From contig NZ_CP040896.1 of NCBI RefSeq assembly GCF_006337165.1, positions 558,001 to 622,000 of the forward strand: a DNA stretch of 64,000 bases, given 5' to 3'. The translations under genes were made by a program, and so were the position numbers. This document shows positions 16,852 to 24,279 of this stretch, in pieces. Below the pieces are notes generated by a model. The model searched no databases. It saw only the letters and a list, made by a program, of their open reading frames with translations, and had not been told where the DNA came from. The stretch is from Hymenobacter jejuensis (GTDB lineage: Bacteria > Bacteroidota > Bacteroidia > Cytophagales > Hymenobacteraceae). How positions within the stretch are numbered: the stretch's first letter is position 1; each line of letters begins with the position of its first letter.

Positions 16852-18132
16852 ATGCACTCAGCCGCTACCACCGCCACCGTAGACCATTCTACCCGCGCTG
16901 CCTTCACCGAAAAGCGCTACCTCATCACGCTGGCCTTCGTCACGTCGCTGTTTCTGCTCTGGGGCGTGGCCATCACGATGGGCGACGTGCTGAACCGGCA
17001 CTTCCAGAACGTGCTGCACGTGTCGAAGGCACAATCGGGGCTGGTGCAGTTTTCCATCTTTGGAGCCTATGCCGTGATGGGCATTCCGGCGGGCCTGTTT
17101 ATGAAGCGGTTTGGCTACAAAAACGGTGTGTTGCTGGGCTTGGCCTTGTATGCCACGGGTGCGTTTTTGTTTGTACCGGCTGCCAACGCTGACTCATTCG
17201 CCTTCTTCCGTGGGGCGCTGTTTGTGCTCGCCTGCGGCCTGGCCACGCTCGAAGCGGTGGCGCACCCGTTCGTGGCTGGCCTCGGCGACCCGCGCACCAG
17301 CGACCAGCGCATCAACTTTGCGCAGTCATTTAATGGACTGGGGGCCGTGCTGGGGCCGCTCATCGGTGGCTATTTCATCCTGCGTGCCGGCCAGGCTCAC
17401 TCCAACGACCTCGAATCGGTAAAGCTTCTCTATCAGATCATTGGCAGCGTAATTCTGTTCATCGCCGTGGCCTTTTTCTTTGTGAAGGTGCCGCCCGTGC
17501 AGGACGCCCACGCGCCCGTGGTGCCCGGTGCCGAAGCCGGCGGCTACGCCGAAGCACCACCCCTGGCCGACCAGCCCCGCGGCAAAACGCTGTGGCACTA
17601 TCCGCACTTTGTGTGGGCCGTGGTGGCGCAATTTTTCTGCGTCGCGGCGCAGGGCGGCACCTGGGCATTTTTCATCAACTACGGCATTGAGAAAATGGGG
17701 CTACCGGCCGAAAAAGCCTCGTATTATTTTTCGCTCAGCATGGTTTTGATGATGGCCGGCCGCTTCTTGGGCACCTTTCTGATGCGCTTTATCGCGCCGA
17801 ACAAGCTGCTGGCCACCTTTACGCTGGGCAGCATCCTGATGTGCCTGATTGTGGCGCAAAGCTTTGGCTGGCCGTCGTTTATCGCGCTGCTGATGCTCAA
17901 TTTCTTCTTCAGCATCATGTTCCCTACCATTTTTAGCTTGGGCCTGAAGGGGCTGGGCGAGCGCACCCAGCAGGGGTCGTCTTTTCTGGTGATGGGCGTA
18001 GTGGGCGGCGCGGTATTTCCGCCAATCATGGGCCTGGTCGCCAACCACGACGTGGCCGCGGCCTACTACCTGCCCATCATTTGTTACGTCGTGATTTTTC
18101 TGTTTGGGGCTCGCTTCTACCGCGTGCGGTAG
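16852..18132 (+). CDS. FucP-like sugar:H+ symporter (MFS)
   Basis: A 426-residue, 12-helix major facilitator protein of the fucose/galactose/glucose permease family. Landmarks are FLLWGVAITMGDVLNRHFQ in the first helix, FGYKNGVLLGLALYATGAF, FNGLGAVLGPLIGGY and the C-terminal MFPTIFSLGLKGLGERT. The length and pattern fit FucP, so L-fucose uptake across the inner membrane is the best guess and links this locus to the fucose-catabolic cluster at 368-4693. Related family members move glucose, galactose or mannose, so the substrate is not proven. It starts 60 bases after the GH130 gene. Confidence 0.85.
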   Translation: MHSAATTATVDHSTRAAFTEKRYLITLAFVTSLFLLWGVAITMGDVLNRHFQNVLHVSKAQSGLVQFSIFGAYAVMGIPAGLFMKRFGYKNGVLLGLALYATGAFLFVPAANADSFAFFRGALFVLACGLATLEAVAHPFVAGLGDPRTSDQRINFAQSFNGLGAVLGPLIGGYFILRAGQAHSNDLESVKLLYQIIGSVILFIAVAFFFVKVPPVQDAHAPVVPGAEAGGYAEAPPLADQPRGKTLWHYPHFVWAVVAQFFCVAAQGGTWAFFINYGIEKMGLPAEKASYYFSLSMVLMMAGRFLGTFLMRFIAPNKLLATFTLGSILMCLIVAQSFGWPSFIALLMLNFFFSIMFPTIFSLGLKGLGERTQQGSSFLVMGVVGGAVFPPIMGLVANHDVAAAYYLPIICYVVIFLFGARFYRVR

Positions 18133-18173
18133 GCTTTGGGCGAAAAGCTGCGGCCATAAACAAGCATGCGCCT

Positions 18174-18199
18174 GCTGCTCAGGGAGTTTCCTGAGCGGC
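18174..18199. terminator. Hairpin after the permease gene
   Basis: CTCAGG at 18178-18183 and CCTGAG at 18190-18195 pair around a six-base loop, with further imperfect pairing outside. No T-run follows, so it may be a Rho-assisted or processing hairpin rather than a classic terminator. Confidence 0.35.
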
Positions 18200-18279
18200 A
18201 AGCGCCTTGCGGAAAAGATCGGCGGCCAGCCTTTCTGTGCTCATTTCAGCAGAAAGACGAACGCGCCAACTTGTTTTAC

Positions 18280-18302
18280 AACTAGTTAATAACCAATTAG
18301 TT
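18280..18302. repeat. AT-rich intergenic palindrome (AACTAGTT / AATTAGTT)
   Basis: AACTAGTT (18280-18287), a seven-base loop AATAACC, then AATTAGTT (18295-18302). It closely matches the hairpin at 48967-48989, which has the same arm pattern and the loop TATAACC. The right arm overlaps the stop codon of the small leftward gene ending at 18301. Confidence 0.5.
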
Positions 18303-18513
18303 ATCTCACAAAGAAACCTTTTTCCTCCCAAGCTTTCACGTTCTGGGTGCGGACAAAGCGGGTTTCGATATGGCCCCAAGCATCTTGCTTGTACATGACG
18401 GTTTTGCCTTCTTCCCGGCTTTGCAGCGCGATAAGTTGGTCGGCGTGCGAGATGGCAGGAGCGGCAGGTTCAGCAGATTTGCGGGGGCGCGGGCGTTTTA
18501 CAGAAGTCGACAT
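18301..18513 (-). CDS. Hypothetical small protein, 70 residues
   Basis: A short leftward gene with ATG at 18513. The protein begins MSTSVKRPRPRKSAEP, a basic and proline-rich tail, followed by ADQLIALQSREEGKTVMYKQDAWGHIETRFV and a C-terminal KAWEEKGFFVR. It has no signal peptide or membrane segment and I do not recognise a domain. The mix of a basic tail and a compact aromatic core is protein-like rather than random, and no larger gene overlaps it. It may be a small nucleic-acid-associated or regulatory protein, but that is only a guess. Confidence 0.5.
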   Translation of the reverse strand: MSTSVKRPRPRKSAEPAAPAISHADQLIALQSREEGKTVMYKQDAWGHIETRFVRTQNVKAWEEKGFFVR

Positions 18514-18724
18514 AAGCAAATAACGGCAAAACCTGCCAAAAAGGTTCGCTAGTCTCGGCCGAGTCAGCTGGGCAGTGATTCTGCTGGCCGCAAGTGGCTG
18601 AAAAAGAGGCCGCCAAAAATACAACCTTATGGGGGTCACTTACGAATTAGCAGGTGTTGTGGGAGTCGCCATCCGGCGCTTTGCCGGCGGCGCGCTCGCC
18701 TATCCTTTTTCTGCTGCTACGCTC

Positions 18725-19066
18725 ATGGGCAAGGACAAAAAAAAGAAAGCGAAACATAAGAACCAGCCGGCGCAAGACCTCTTGGACCGCGCTGCCGTGT
18801 CCATTAAAAAGTTTCGCCGCATCACCAAGCAAATTGCCAAGCTGAGCCCAGGGCAAAAACTGGTTGGCGGCTTAGCTTTGGTGGCGACGGGCTTGGCGTA
18901 TCTGGCTCAACAGCAAGCCTATACGCGCTCTTCTGCCGCAGCAAGTGCCGAAGCCGCCGAAGAAAACAGTGCCTCATCACTCCTTTCGGAGTCCAAAACC
19001 GACCCTGACAACGCACGCGGATCGTTGGGCCGGCCTAAGAAACACAGAGAAATCGGGCCCGCTTAG
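18725..19066 (+). CDS. Small basic membrane-anchored protein, paralogue A
   Basis: A 113-residue protein from ATG 18725 (an ATG at 18629 would add an unlikely leader). It starts with a lysine-rich tail (MGKDKKKKAKHK), then a basic helix (IKKFRRITKQIAKLSPGQK) and a hydrophobic segment LVGGLALVATGLAYLAQQ (about residues 50-67). An acidic, low-complexity C-terminus follows. The next gene at 19124 encodes a protein with the same order and a near-copy of the core (STVQKVVGGAALVGLGLSYL), so the two are tandem paralogues. I know no family for them; a peripheral inner-membrane or nucleoid-linked role is possible. Confidence 0.6.
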   Translation: MGKDKKKKAKHKNQPAQDLLDRAAVSIKKFRRITKQIAKLSPGQKLVGGLALVATGLAYLAQQQAYTRSSAAASAEAAEENSASSLLSESKTDPDNARGSLGRPKKHREIGPA

Positions 19067-19123
19067 TGGCCCTTGGGGCTGGCTCAAACGCCCCGCTACT
19101 TTTCACCTTTTATCGCATGTGTC

Positions 19124-19393
19124 ATGACTAAAAAGAAAAAAAAAGCCAACGTCGGCAAGAAGAAGACGTTGCTCGGCGGCGCCGCCAAATCGCTTAAAAG
19201 CTTGGGCAAAACTACCGGCCTCAGCCGTTTGAGCACCGTGCAGAAAGTGGTCGGCGGGGCCGCCCTGGTGGGCTTGGGCCTAAGCTACCTCACCAAACGA
19301 CGCAGCACCCCAGCCGGTCCCGGCCCCGCTTCCCACACTGGCAGCCCGGAGCAACTTCCGGACACGCCCGGCACTGATTCGTCTTTTGGGTAG
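19124..19393 (+). CDS. Small basic membrane-anchored protein, paralogue B
   Basis: An 89-residue protein from ATG 19124. The N-terminus is extremely lysine-rich (MTKKKKKANVGKKK). Then comes a helix (AAKSLKSLGKTTGLSRLSTVQK) and one hydrophobic segment VVGGAALVGLGLSYLTKRR (about residues 43-58). A short Pro/Ser/Gly-rich tail closes it. The core aligns with the gene 57 bases upstream, which marks a duplication. It ends at a long inverted repeat that separates it from the convergent nuclease gene. The function is unknown. Confidence 0.6.
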   Translation: MTKKKKKANVGKKKTLLGGAAKSLKSLGKTTGLSRLSTVQKVVGGAALVGLGLSYLTKRRSTPAGPGPASHTGSPEQLPDTPGTDSSFG

Positions 19394-19467
19394 CCGACTA
19401 AAAAACGGCATCCTTTGCAACTACTTAAGGTTAAGATAATTGCATAAAAGGAACCCGTTTTAGTCGG
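19394..19467. terminator. Long bidirectional inverted repeat between convergent genes
   Basis: The outer arms CCGACTAAAAAACGG (19394-19408) and CCCGTTTTAGTCGG (19454-19467) pair with a two-base slip. Inside, CCTTTGCAA pairs roughly with TTGCATAAAAGG, and an AACTACTT...TTAAG hairpin sits at the centre. It lies between the converging stops at 19393 and 19472, as expected for a two-way terminator. Confidence 0.65.
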
Positions 19468-19471
19468 TTCT

Positions 19472-20365
19472 CTATTGGGTCGGGCCGTTATCGGTACGGG
19501 CTTCGACTACGCTTTGGACCGACGCGGACACCGCCGAGAGCAGATCGTAGCCGGTGGCCTGCTCAATGGCATCGACCGTGGTGCGGTAAGAGCCCCACGT
19601 GGTGAGCAGGCTGTTGTCGTTGGGGGTGTTGATGGCGATTACGCGCGTGCTGGTGGTCACGCGGCTGGCATCGTCGGTGCCGTTGGGCAATACGACAATG
19701 ACCTTCCAGAGGCGGTTGGGCACGGTCACGTGGCCGTTGTCGAGGGTGCTGAGCGGGCCGGCCGAGCCGGTGCCGCCTTTGCCGTAGCTACCGCAGATGA
19801 GGTAGAGCTCGTTGCCCGCGTCGACCAAGGTGCGGCAGTAGTTTTCCAGCCCGGCCCAGGTTTGCTGGTTGTTGCGCGGGGCCTGGGGCACCATGTTGCT
19901 CATCAGAAACGTGGCCGAGTTGTCGGCCACCGACCCGGTGCGGTCGGCCGAGGGGCACTGGTGGCCCCGGTCAAAACCCGAGCCCGAGTAGCTGGTGGCT
20001 TGCACGCGATACCAGCCCGTAGGCAGCGTGTTGTCAGCCGCGAAGTTGTCTTGGCGCGGCGTTGAGCCCAGCCAGGCGCTGCTCAGGTGCCAGCTCACCC
20101 AGTTGGGCGTGCCCCGGTCGCGGTGGTACGACATGGTGTATTGGGGCTTGACTACCAAGTAATTCCAATAATAATAAGGATCAGCGACGGCCCCGCTCGG
20201 GTTGCCAAGGGCCAAGTTGCTGTCGCGGCTGGCGGTGGCGTCGGCACTTTGGGCCGCCCCTTTCAGTACTGAAGAGGGCGCGACCAGCTCGTCGTGCGAG
20301 CAAGACACCGCTAAAACACTCAGGATCAAACCTGTAAGAAAACGGGAAAGAGTTTTTTTCGTCAC
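19472..20365 (-). CDS. DNA/RNA non-specific endonuclease, lipoprotein (DRGH family)
   Basis: A 297-residue exported nuclease of the beta-beta-alpha-metal (NUC1/Serratia nuclease) family. I prefer the GTG at 20365, which begins a lipoprotein signal reading TKKTLSRF, then LILSVLAVSC (Cys22). The catalytic motif is FDRGHQCPSADRTG, with the conserved downstream NMVPQAPRNNQQTW carrying the metal-binding Asn. It cleaves DNA and RNA without sequence preference, probably outside the inner membrane, for nutrient recovery or competition. It has its own transcription unit. A TTG further upstream at 20395 is the alternative start. Confidence 0.88.
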   Translation of the reverse strand: MTKKTLSRFLTGLILSVLAVSCSHDELVAPSSVLKGAAQSADATASRDSNLALGNPSGAVADPYYYWNYLVVKPQYTMSYHRDRGTPNWVSWHLSSAWLGSTPRQDNFAADNTLPTGWYRVQATSYSGSGFDRGHQCPSADRTGSVADNSATFLMSNMVPQAPRNNQQTWAGLENYCRTLVDAGNELYLICGSYGKGGTGSAGPLSTLDNGHVTVPNRLWKVIVVLPNGTDDASRVTTSTRVIAINTPNDNSLLTTWGSYRTTVDAIEQATGYDLLSAVSASVQSVVEARTDNGPTQ

Positions 20366-20656
20366 GATACGTTTTGAAAGGGTGAAGCGACACAAACCTC
20401 TTGTTCTTCTCCCCGCGAACGGTTACCGCAACGTTATGTTATCATTAAAAAGCCGGGCAGCGATCTGATCTGACTGCTTTCGGATCGCCAACCCGGCGGA
20501 TGAAACCATTTGGTAATGTTTTGACTTTGCCGCACTAAGCCGGCAAGAATTGAATCAGTGAAAATTATACTAATTCCTGATTGCCCTAGACAAAAGTATC
20601 TACTTGATTAGTTGATTGTTAGCCACAAATGCTGCACGTCAGGGCTGAAGCACTAA
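20366..20656. other. Intergenic region between nuclease and phosphoesterase genes
   Basis: This 291-base gap holds the promoter of the leftward nuclease gene and the terminator hairpin of the leftward phosphoesterase gene (20443-20497). The rest is AT-rich with no open frame that looks coding. Confidence 0.5.
20443..20497 (-). terminator. Rho-independent terminator, leftward
   Basis: Read leftward, GCCGGG (20497-20492) and GATCGC (20488-20483) pair with GCGATC and CCCGGC (20464-20452). A run of five T residues follows (A-run at 20447-20451 on the plus strand). It lies about 160 bases past the stop of the phosphoesterase gene. Confidence 0.6.
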
Positions 20657-23104
20657 CTAATCATCGTCGTCTTTGCGGCGTTTTTGCTCCAGCTTCAGAA
20701 AGGCGCCCCGCCGGGGCGCCGGCAACACGGCGTTTTCGCCTTTGATGGCTTTCCAAACAACTTCGTTCAAGTCTAGGTCGGGGGCGGCATCTTCGCTGGC
20801 GAAGTTGAAGTGCTCCGAGCGCTCCGCGCTTTTGTTCCAAGCCGTGTTTCGGGTTTCCAGGTTGACGCGGGCCGCCTTGACGTGGTACGGCGCCAAGTCG
20901 GGCGTGGCTCCAAAACAGCCGTACAGCGGCAACGCGGCCGCATCGTACTGGCTCATGGGTGGCAGCCCCAAGATCAATTCCATCGTGCGCAGCATGCCCG
21001 AAGTGGAGTACATTGTGTGGTTGACCGTGCCCTTTTTGGTGTAGGGGCTGATCACCAAGGCCGGCGAGCGGTGGGCATCGACGTGGTCGGGGCCGTTTTG
21101 GGCGTCGTCTTCCAGCACAAAAATGACCGACTCCTTCCAGATTCCGCTTTTGGACAGGTGTTCCACTAACTGCCCCAGGGCCAGATCGTTATCGGCTACG
21201 GCCGCCACGGGGGCGATCTTTCCGCGGCGCTGGCCGCTGGTGTGGTCGTTGCTGAGCCGGATGGTATTGAAGTGCGGCACGGCACCCAACGCCAGCAACG
21301 AATCGAAATCCTGCTGCCAGATGCGCACGCGCTCTACGTCCTTCACATCGAGGTCGAAGCCGGGCGACTTGGGCGAAATATGCCCTTCCAGCGATTTGAG
21401 TGAGGTTTTTCCGTTGTCGGCAAACTCGCCGTAGCTGCGGTATGTGAGGCCGGCGCGCTGGCAGTAGTCCCAGATGTAGCCGTCGCGCGGGTAGGCAATT
21501 TTGCGCGTGCCTTCGTAGTCGTAGGTGCCGCCGCGGCCGCCGTAGCTGGTGGGCCAGGTTTTCTCGGTGTAGTCGGTGGCGTAGGCGGCCATACTCCAGT
21601 TATGGCCGTCGGCACTAACTTCGGCGTTCACGTAAAAGTTGTCGAGCAAGACAAACTCGCGGGCCAAGGCGTGGTGGTTGGGCGTTACCTTTTCCGGAAA
21701 AATGCACAGCGTTGTGTCGCCGTTGCCTTCCTTCATATCCCCGAATATTTGATCGTAGGTGCGGTTTTCCTTGATGACGTAGAATACGTACTTGATCGGC
21801 GACTTCTCCCCTGCGCGCCGCGGAATGGGGTTACCCGCTTCACCTTTTGCCTGATTCTCAATCTCTTTCGTGAAAGGCGAGTTGGCGTATACCTGCGCCG
21901 AATAGGCCTTCAGCTGGGCTTCGTTGGGCTGGTTGATAAAGGACAGCGTTCCCTTAAACAAGCCACCGATGTACTGCACTTCCGATTGCTCGGCCACGCC
22001 GGTGTGCGAGCCGCTGGTATCGCTCCGCTTCACCGGCTGCGGACCAGCCGGGTTAGCCAGCGAAGAAAAACCTTTGCCATTGGCTACCAAGATCTTCTGT
22101 CCTAGCGTTTTGACGTTGGTTGGGTACCACCCCGTCGGAATGAAACCTTTAGACGAGCTTTTGCCCGGCACCGACACATCAAACACGGCCAGGCAGTTAT
22201 TGTCGGCGTTAGCGATGTAGAGCGTTTTCTCGTCCGGCGACAGTGCCAAGCCGTTTGTTGTCGAGCCGGTGAGCTTCGTGGGATAAAGCGCAGTCGAGAT
22301 GATTTCCAGCACTTTCCGGGCCCCAGCGTCAATCACCGACACCGAATTATCGTTGGCATTGGCCACGAACAGATACTTGCCGTTGCGCGTTTGGAGGAGT
22401 TCGTTGGGGTGGCTTTCGGTGGCTATTTCGCCCGTGAGCTGGCCGGTTTGGGTATCGTAGAGCGCAATTTTGTCGCCGCCCCACAGCGAGATATACAGCG
22501 TGCGGCGGTCCGGCGACAGCAGGCAGCTGTAGGCTTCGTGCCCCAAAGCGACCTTCTTAATTACGGCTTTGGTTTTGAGGTCGAACACGTACAGCGCGTT
22601 GTCCTCCTTGGTCACGGTGTAGAGCCGCTGCCGAGCGTCGTCGAGGTCGATGCCCGTGGGGCCGATTGCTTTGGGCCACGCCTGACCGAGGCGCAAGGTG
22701 TCGGCGGCGCCCAGCTTTTTGTTGACCACAGGATACACCACAATCACGTTGTCGTTGCCGCCCGAGGCGTACAGCTTTTTGCCGTCGGCGCTGAACTTCA
22801 GACCGTACCACGATTTGCGGATGGTCTTTTCATCGAGCAGCGTACCACTTTTAGGATCAATGAGTTGGATGCTCTGCCGGCTCTGGCCGTTGTTGGTGAC
22901 CGCTAGCAGCTGGCCCGACCGTGAAAGCTGCATGTTCAGTGGCAAATCGCCCAGGGGCAGCGAAGTGCCGGCCGGGCTCAACGACCAGCCGTTGGGCAAC
23001 AGGATCTGGCGGGCCTTGGGGTTGTTGGTTGGGCGTTGGGCCGTAGCCGCAAAACCACTTATCACGAAAAACAGGCTAACAATTCCTTTACGTGCGTTAC
23101 GCAT
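20657..23104 (-). CDS. Exported YncE-like beta-propeller fused to a phosphoesterase domain
   Basis: An 815-residue protein with a cleavable signal peptide (MRNARKGIVSLFFVISGFAATAQ). Residues about 40-390 form a YVTN/YncE-type seven-bladed propeller with repeated blade motifs such as KKLYASGGNDNVIVV and GKYLFVANANDNSVSV. Residues about 430-800 form an alkaline-phosphatase-fold phosphoesterase (phospholipase C-like): ENRTYDQIFGDM, NHHALAREFVLLDNFY, VSADGHNW and a C-terminal HRSPALVISPYTK. It probably cleaves phosphate esters in the periplasm or outside the cell, with the propeller binding a partner or substrate. It lies 51 bases behind a glycerophosphodiesterase gene, likely in one operon. Confidence 0.8.
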   Translation of the reverse strand: MRNARKGIVSLFFVISGFAATAQRPTNNPKARQILLPNGWSLSPAGTSLPLGDLPLNMQLSRSGQLLAVTNNGQSRQSIQLIDPKSGTLLDEKTIRKSWYGLKFSADGKKLYASGGNDNVIVVYPVVNKKLGAADTLRLGQAWPKAIGPTGIDLDDARQRLYTVTKEDNALYVFDLKTKAVIKKVALGHEAYSCLLSPDRRTLYISLWGGDKIALYDTQTGQLTGEIATESHPNELLQTRNGKYLFVANANDNSVSVIDAGARKVLEIISTALYPTKLTGSTTNGLALSPDEKTLYIANADNNCLAVFDVSVPGKSSSKGFIPTGWYPTNVKTLGQKILVANGKGFSSLANPAGPQPVKRSDTSGSHTGVAEQSEVQYIGGLFKGTLSFINQPNEAQLKAYSAQVYANSPFTKEIENQAKGEAGNPIPRRAGEKSPIKYVFYVIKENRTYDQIFGDMKEGNGDTTLCIFPEKVTPNHHALAREFVLLDNFYVNAEVSADGHNWSMAAYATDYTEKTWPTSYGGRGGTYDYEGTRKIAYPRDGYIWDYCQRAGLTYRSYGEFADNGKTSLKSLEGHISPKSPGFDLDVKDVERVRIWQQDFDSLLALGAVPHFNTIRLSNDHTSGQRRGKIAPVAAVADNDLALGQLVEHLSKSGIWKESVIFVLEDDAQNGPDHVDAHRSPALVISPYTKKGTVNHTMYSTSGMLRTMELILGLPPMSQYDAAALPLYGCFGATPDLAPYHVKAARVNLETRNTAWNKSAERSEHFNFASEDAAPDLDLNEVVWKAIKGENAVLPAPRRGAFLKLEQKRRKDDDD

Positions 23105-23155
23105 TGATATACTGAATGTTATAAGTGATCAGACCGGAGATAACCAACCGAAAAA

Positions 23156-24043
23156 TCAAGGCTTTCGGGCACCGAACAAATCCGGGTAATCGGTGATGAT
23201 GCCGTCGACGTGCTGTTGCACCAATTGCGCAAAGATGTCGGCGGAATTTACAGTCCAAGGAATGACTTTTATGCCGCGCGCATGGCAATCCTGCACCAAG
23301 CCTGCGGTAACCAATTGATATGCAGGACTGTAAATAGCAGGCTTAAAGCTCAGGCCTTTCAGGTTGTGCTCCAGCCCGTACAGGTTTTCGACCAGCAAAG
23401 CCGTTTGCATAGCCGGATACAGGCGGTGCACCACTTCCAGCGTGCGCGGGTCAAACGACTGGATGATAACCCGATTTTGCACGCCCTCCGCGACAACCAC
23501 GGCCAGCACCAGCTTCACAAACTCCGTCGGCGCCGGATGCAGCACGCCGTCGCCGGCGGGCGTGACTTTCGTTTCGATGTTGTAGTACGGGGCCGGCCGT
23601 TTTTTCAGGTGCGCGTAGGCTTCCGCCGAGTCAATCACTTCGGCTAATAAAGGCTTGTAGGTGCGCAGCTTTTGCTGACGCGGAAATTTCGGATTGCCCT
23701 GGCTGCCCACGTCGAAACGCCGGATTTCGGCATATGGCATGGCGTAGAGGCGGTAGTGCTGCTCATCGGCTTTCGGGATGGGCCTGCCCGCTGACGTGCG
23801 CACAAAATCGGCGTTCATGTAGGCATCGTGAGAAAGCAGCGGTTGCTTGTCCTGACTGATGGCAATGTCCATTTCCAGCGTCCTGACGCCCAAATCGAGA
23901 GCCTTGCGCATGGCCGGAATCGTGTTTTCGGGCATCAGACCGCGACAGCCGCGGTGGCCTTGCAAGTCGAGGGGGCGCTGTGCTGCCGCACCCAGCGCGC
24001 ACAGCCACAGCAGCATCAACAACAAGCAGCGCGTCTTTTTCAT
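23156..24043 (-). CDS. Glycerophosphodiester phosphodiesterase, exported
   Basis: A 295-residue GDPD with signal peptide (MKKTRCLLLMLLWLCALGAAAQ). The catalytic motifs are present: LQGHRGCRGLMPENTIPAM with the HR and EN pairs, TLEMDIAISQDKQPLLSHD with the metal ligands E-x-D and the second histidine, IETKVTP, and the closing IKVIPWTVN. It hydrolyses deacylated phospholipids to glycerol-3-phosphate and an alcohol in the periplasm. The neighbour downstream is a secreted phosphoesterase, which suggests a phosphate- or phospholipid-scavenging pair. Confidence 0.9.
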   Translation of the reverse strand: MKKTRCLLLMLLWLCALGAAAQRPLDLQGHRGCRGLMPENTIPAMRKALDLGVRTLEMDIAISQDKQPLLSHDAYMNADFVRTSAGRPIPKADEQHYRLYAMPYAEIRRFDVGSQGNPKFPRQQKLRTYKPLLAEVIDSAEAYAHLKKRPAPYYNIETKVTPAGDGVLHPAPTEFVKLVLAVVVAEGVQNRVIIQSFDPRTLEVVHRLYPAMQTALLVENLYGLEHNLKGLSFKPAIYSPAYQLVTAGLVQDCHARGIKVIPWTVNSADIFAQLVQQHVDGIITDYPDLFGARKP

Positions 24044-24279
24044 GGCCTTACCGGTAAAACGGCAAAATCCAGAAGCCGCGCTCCCGGATTTTGCTTACGC
24101 ATAAGCTTAATCTACAACTATTTAAATATCAATTCCTTACCAGATATTCAAAGCATGAGCTTTCATTCAGCTGTAAGCACCTCCCCCAAGATGATTTCGG
24201 ACGCAAAGCTAGCGGGGATAAGTTACGGGAATGTGACGCTTGTGCTACGCCACTGTGTTCTGTCACGAGCAACCGGTGC

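Noticed and set aside
20452..20497. Riboswitch upstream of the nuclease gene
   Set aside because: The structure is a simple stem with a T-run on the leftward strand, better explained as the terminator of the phosphoesterase gene.
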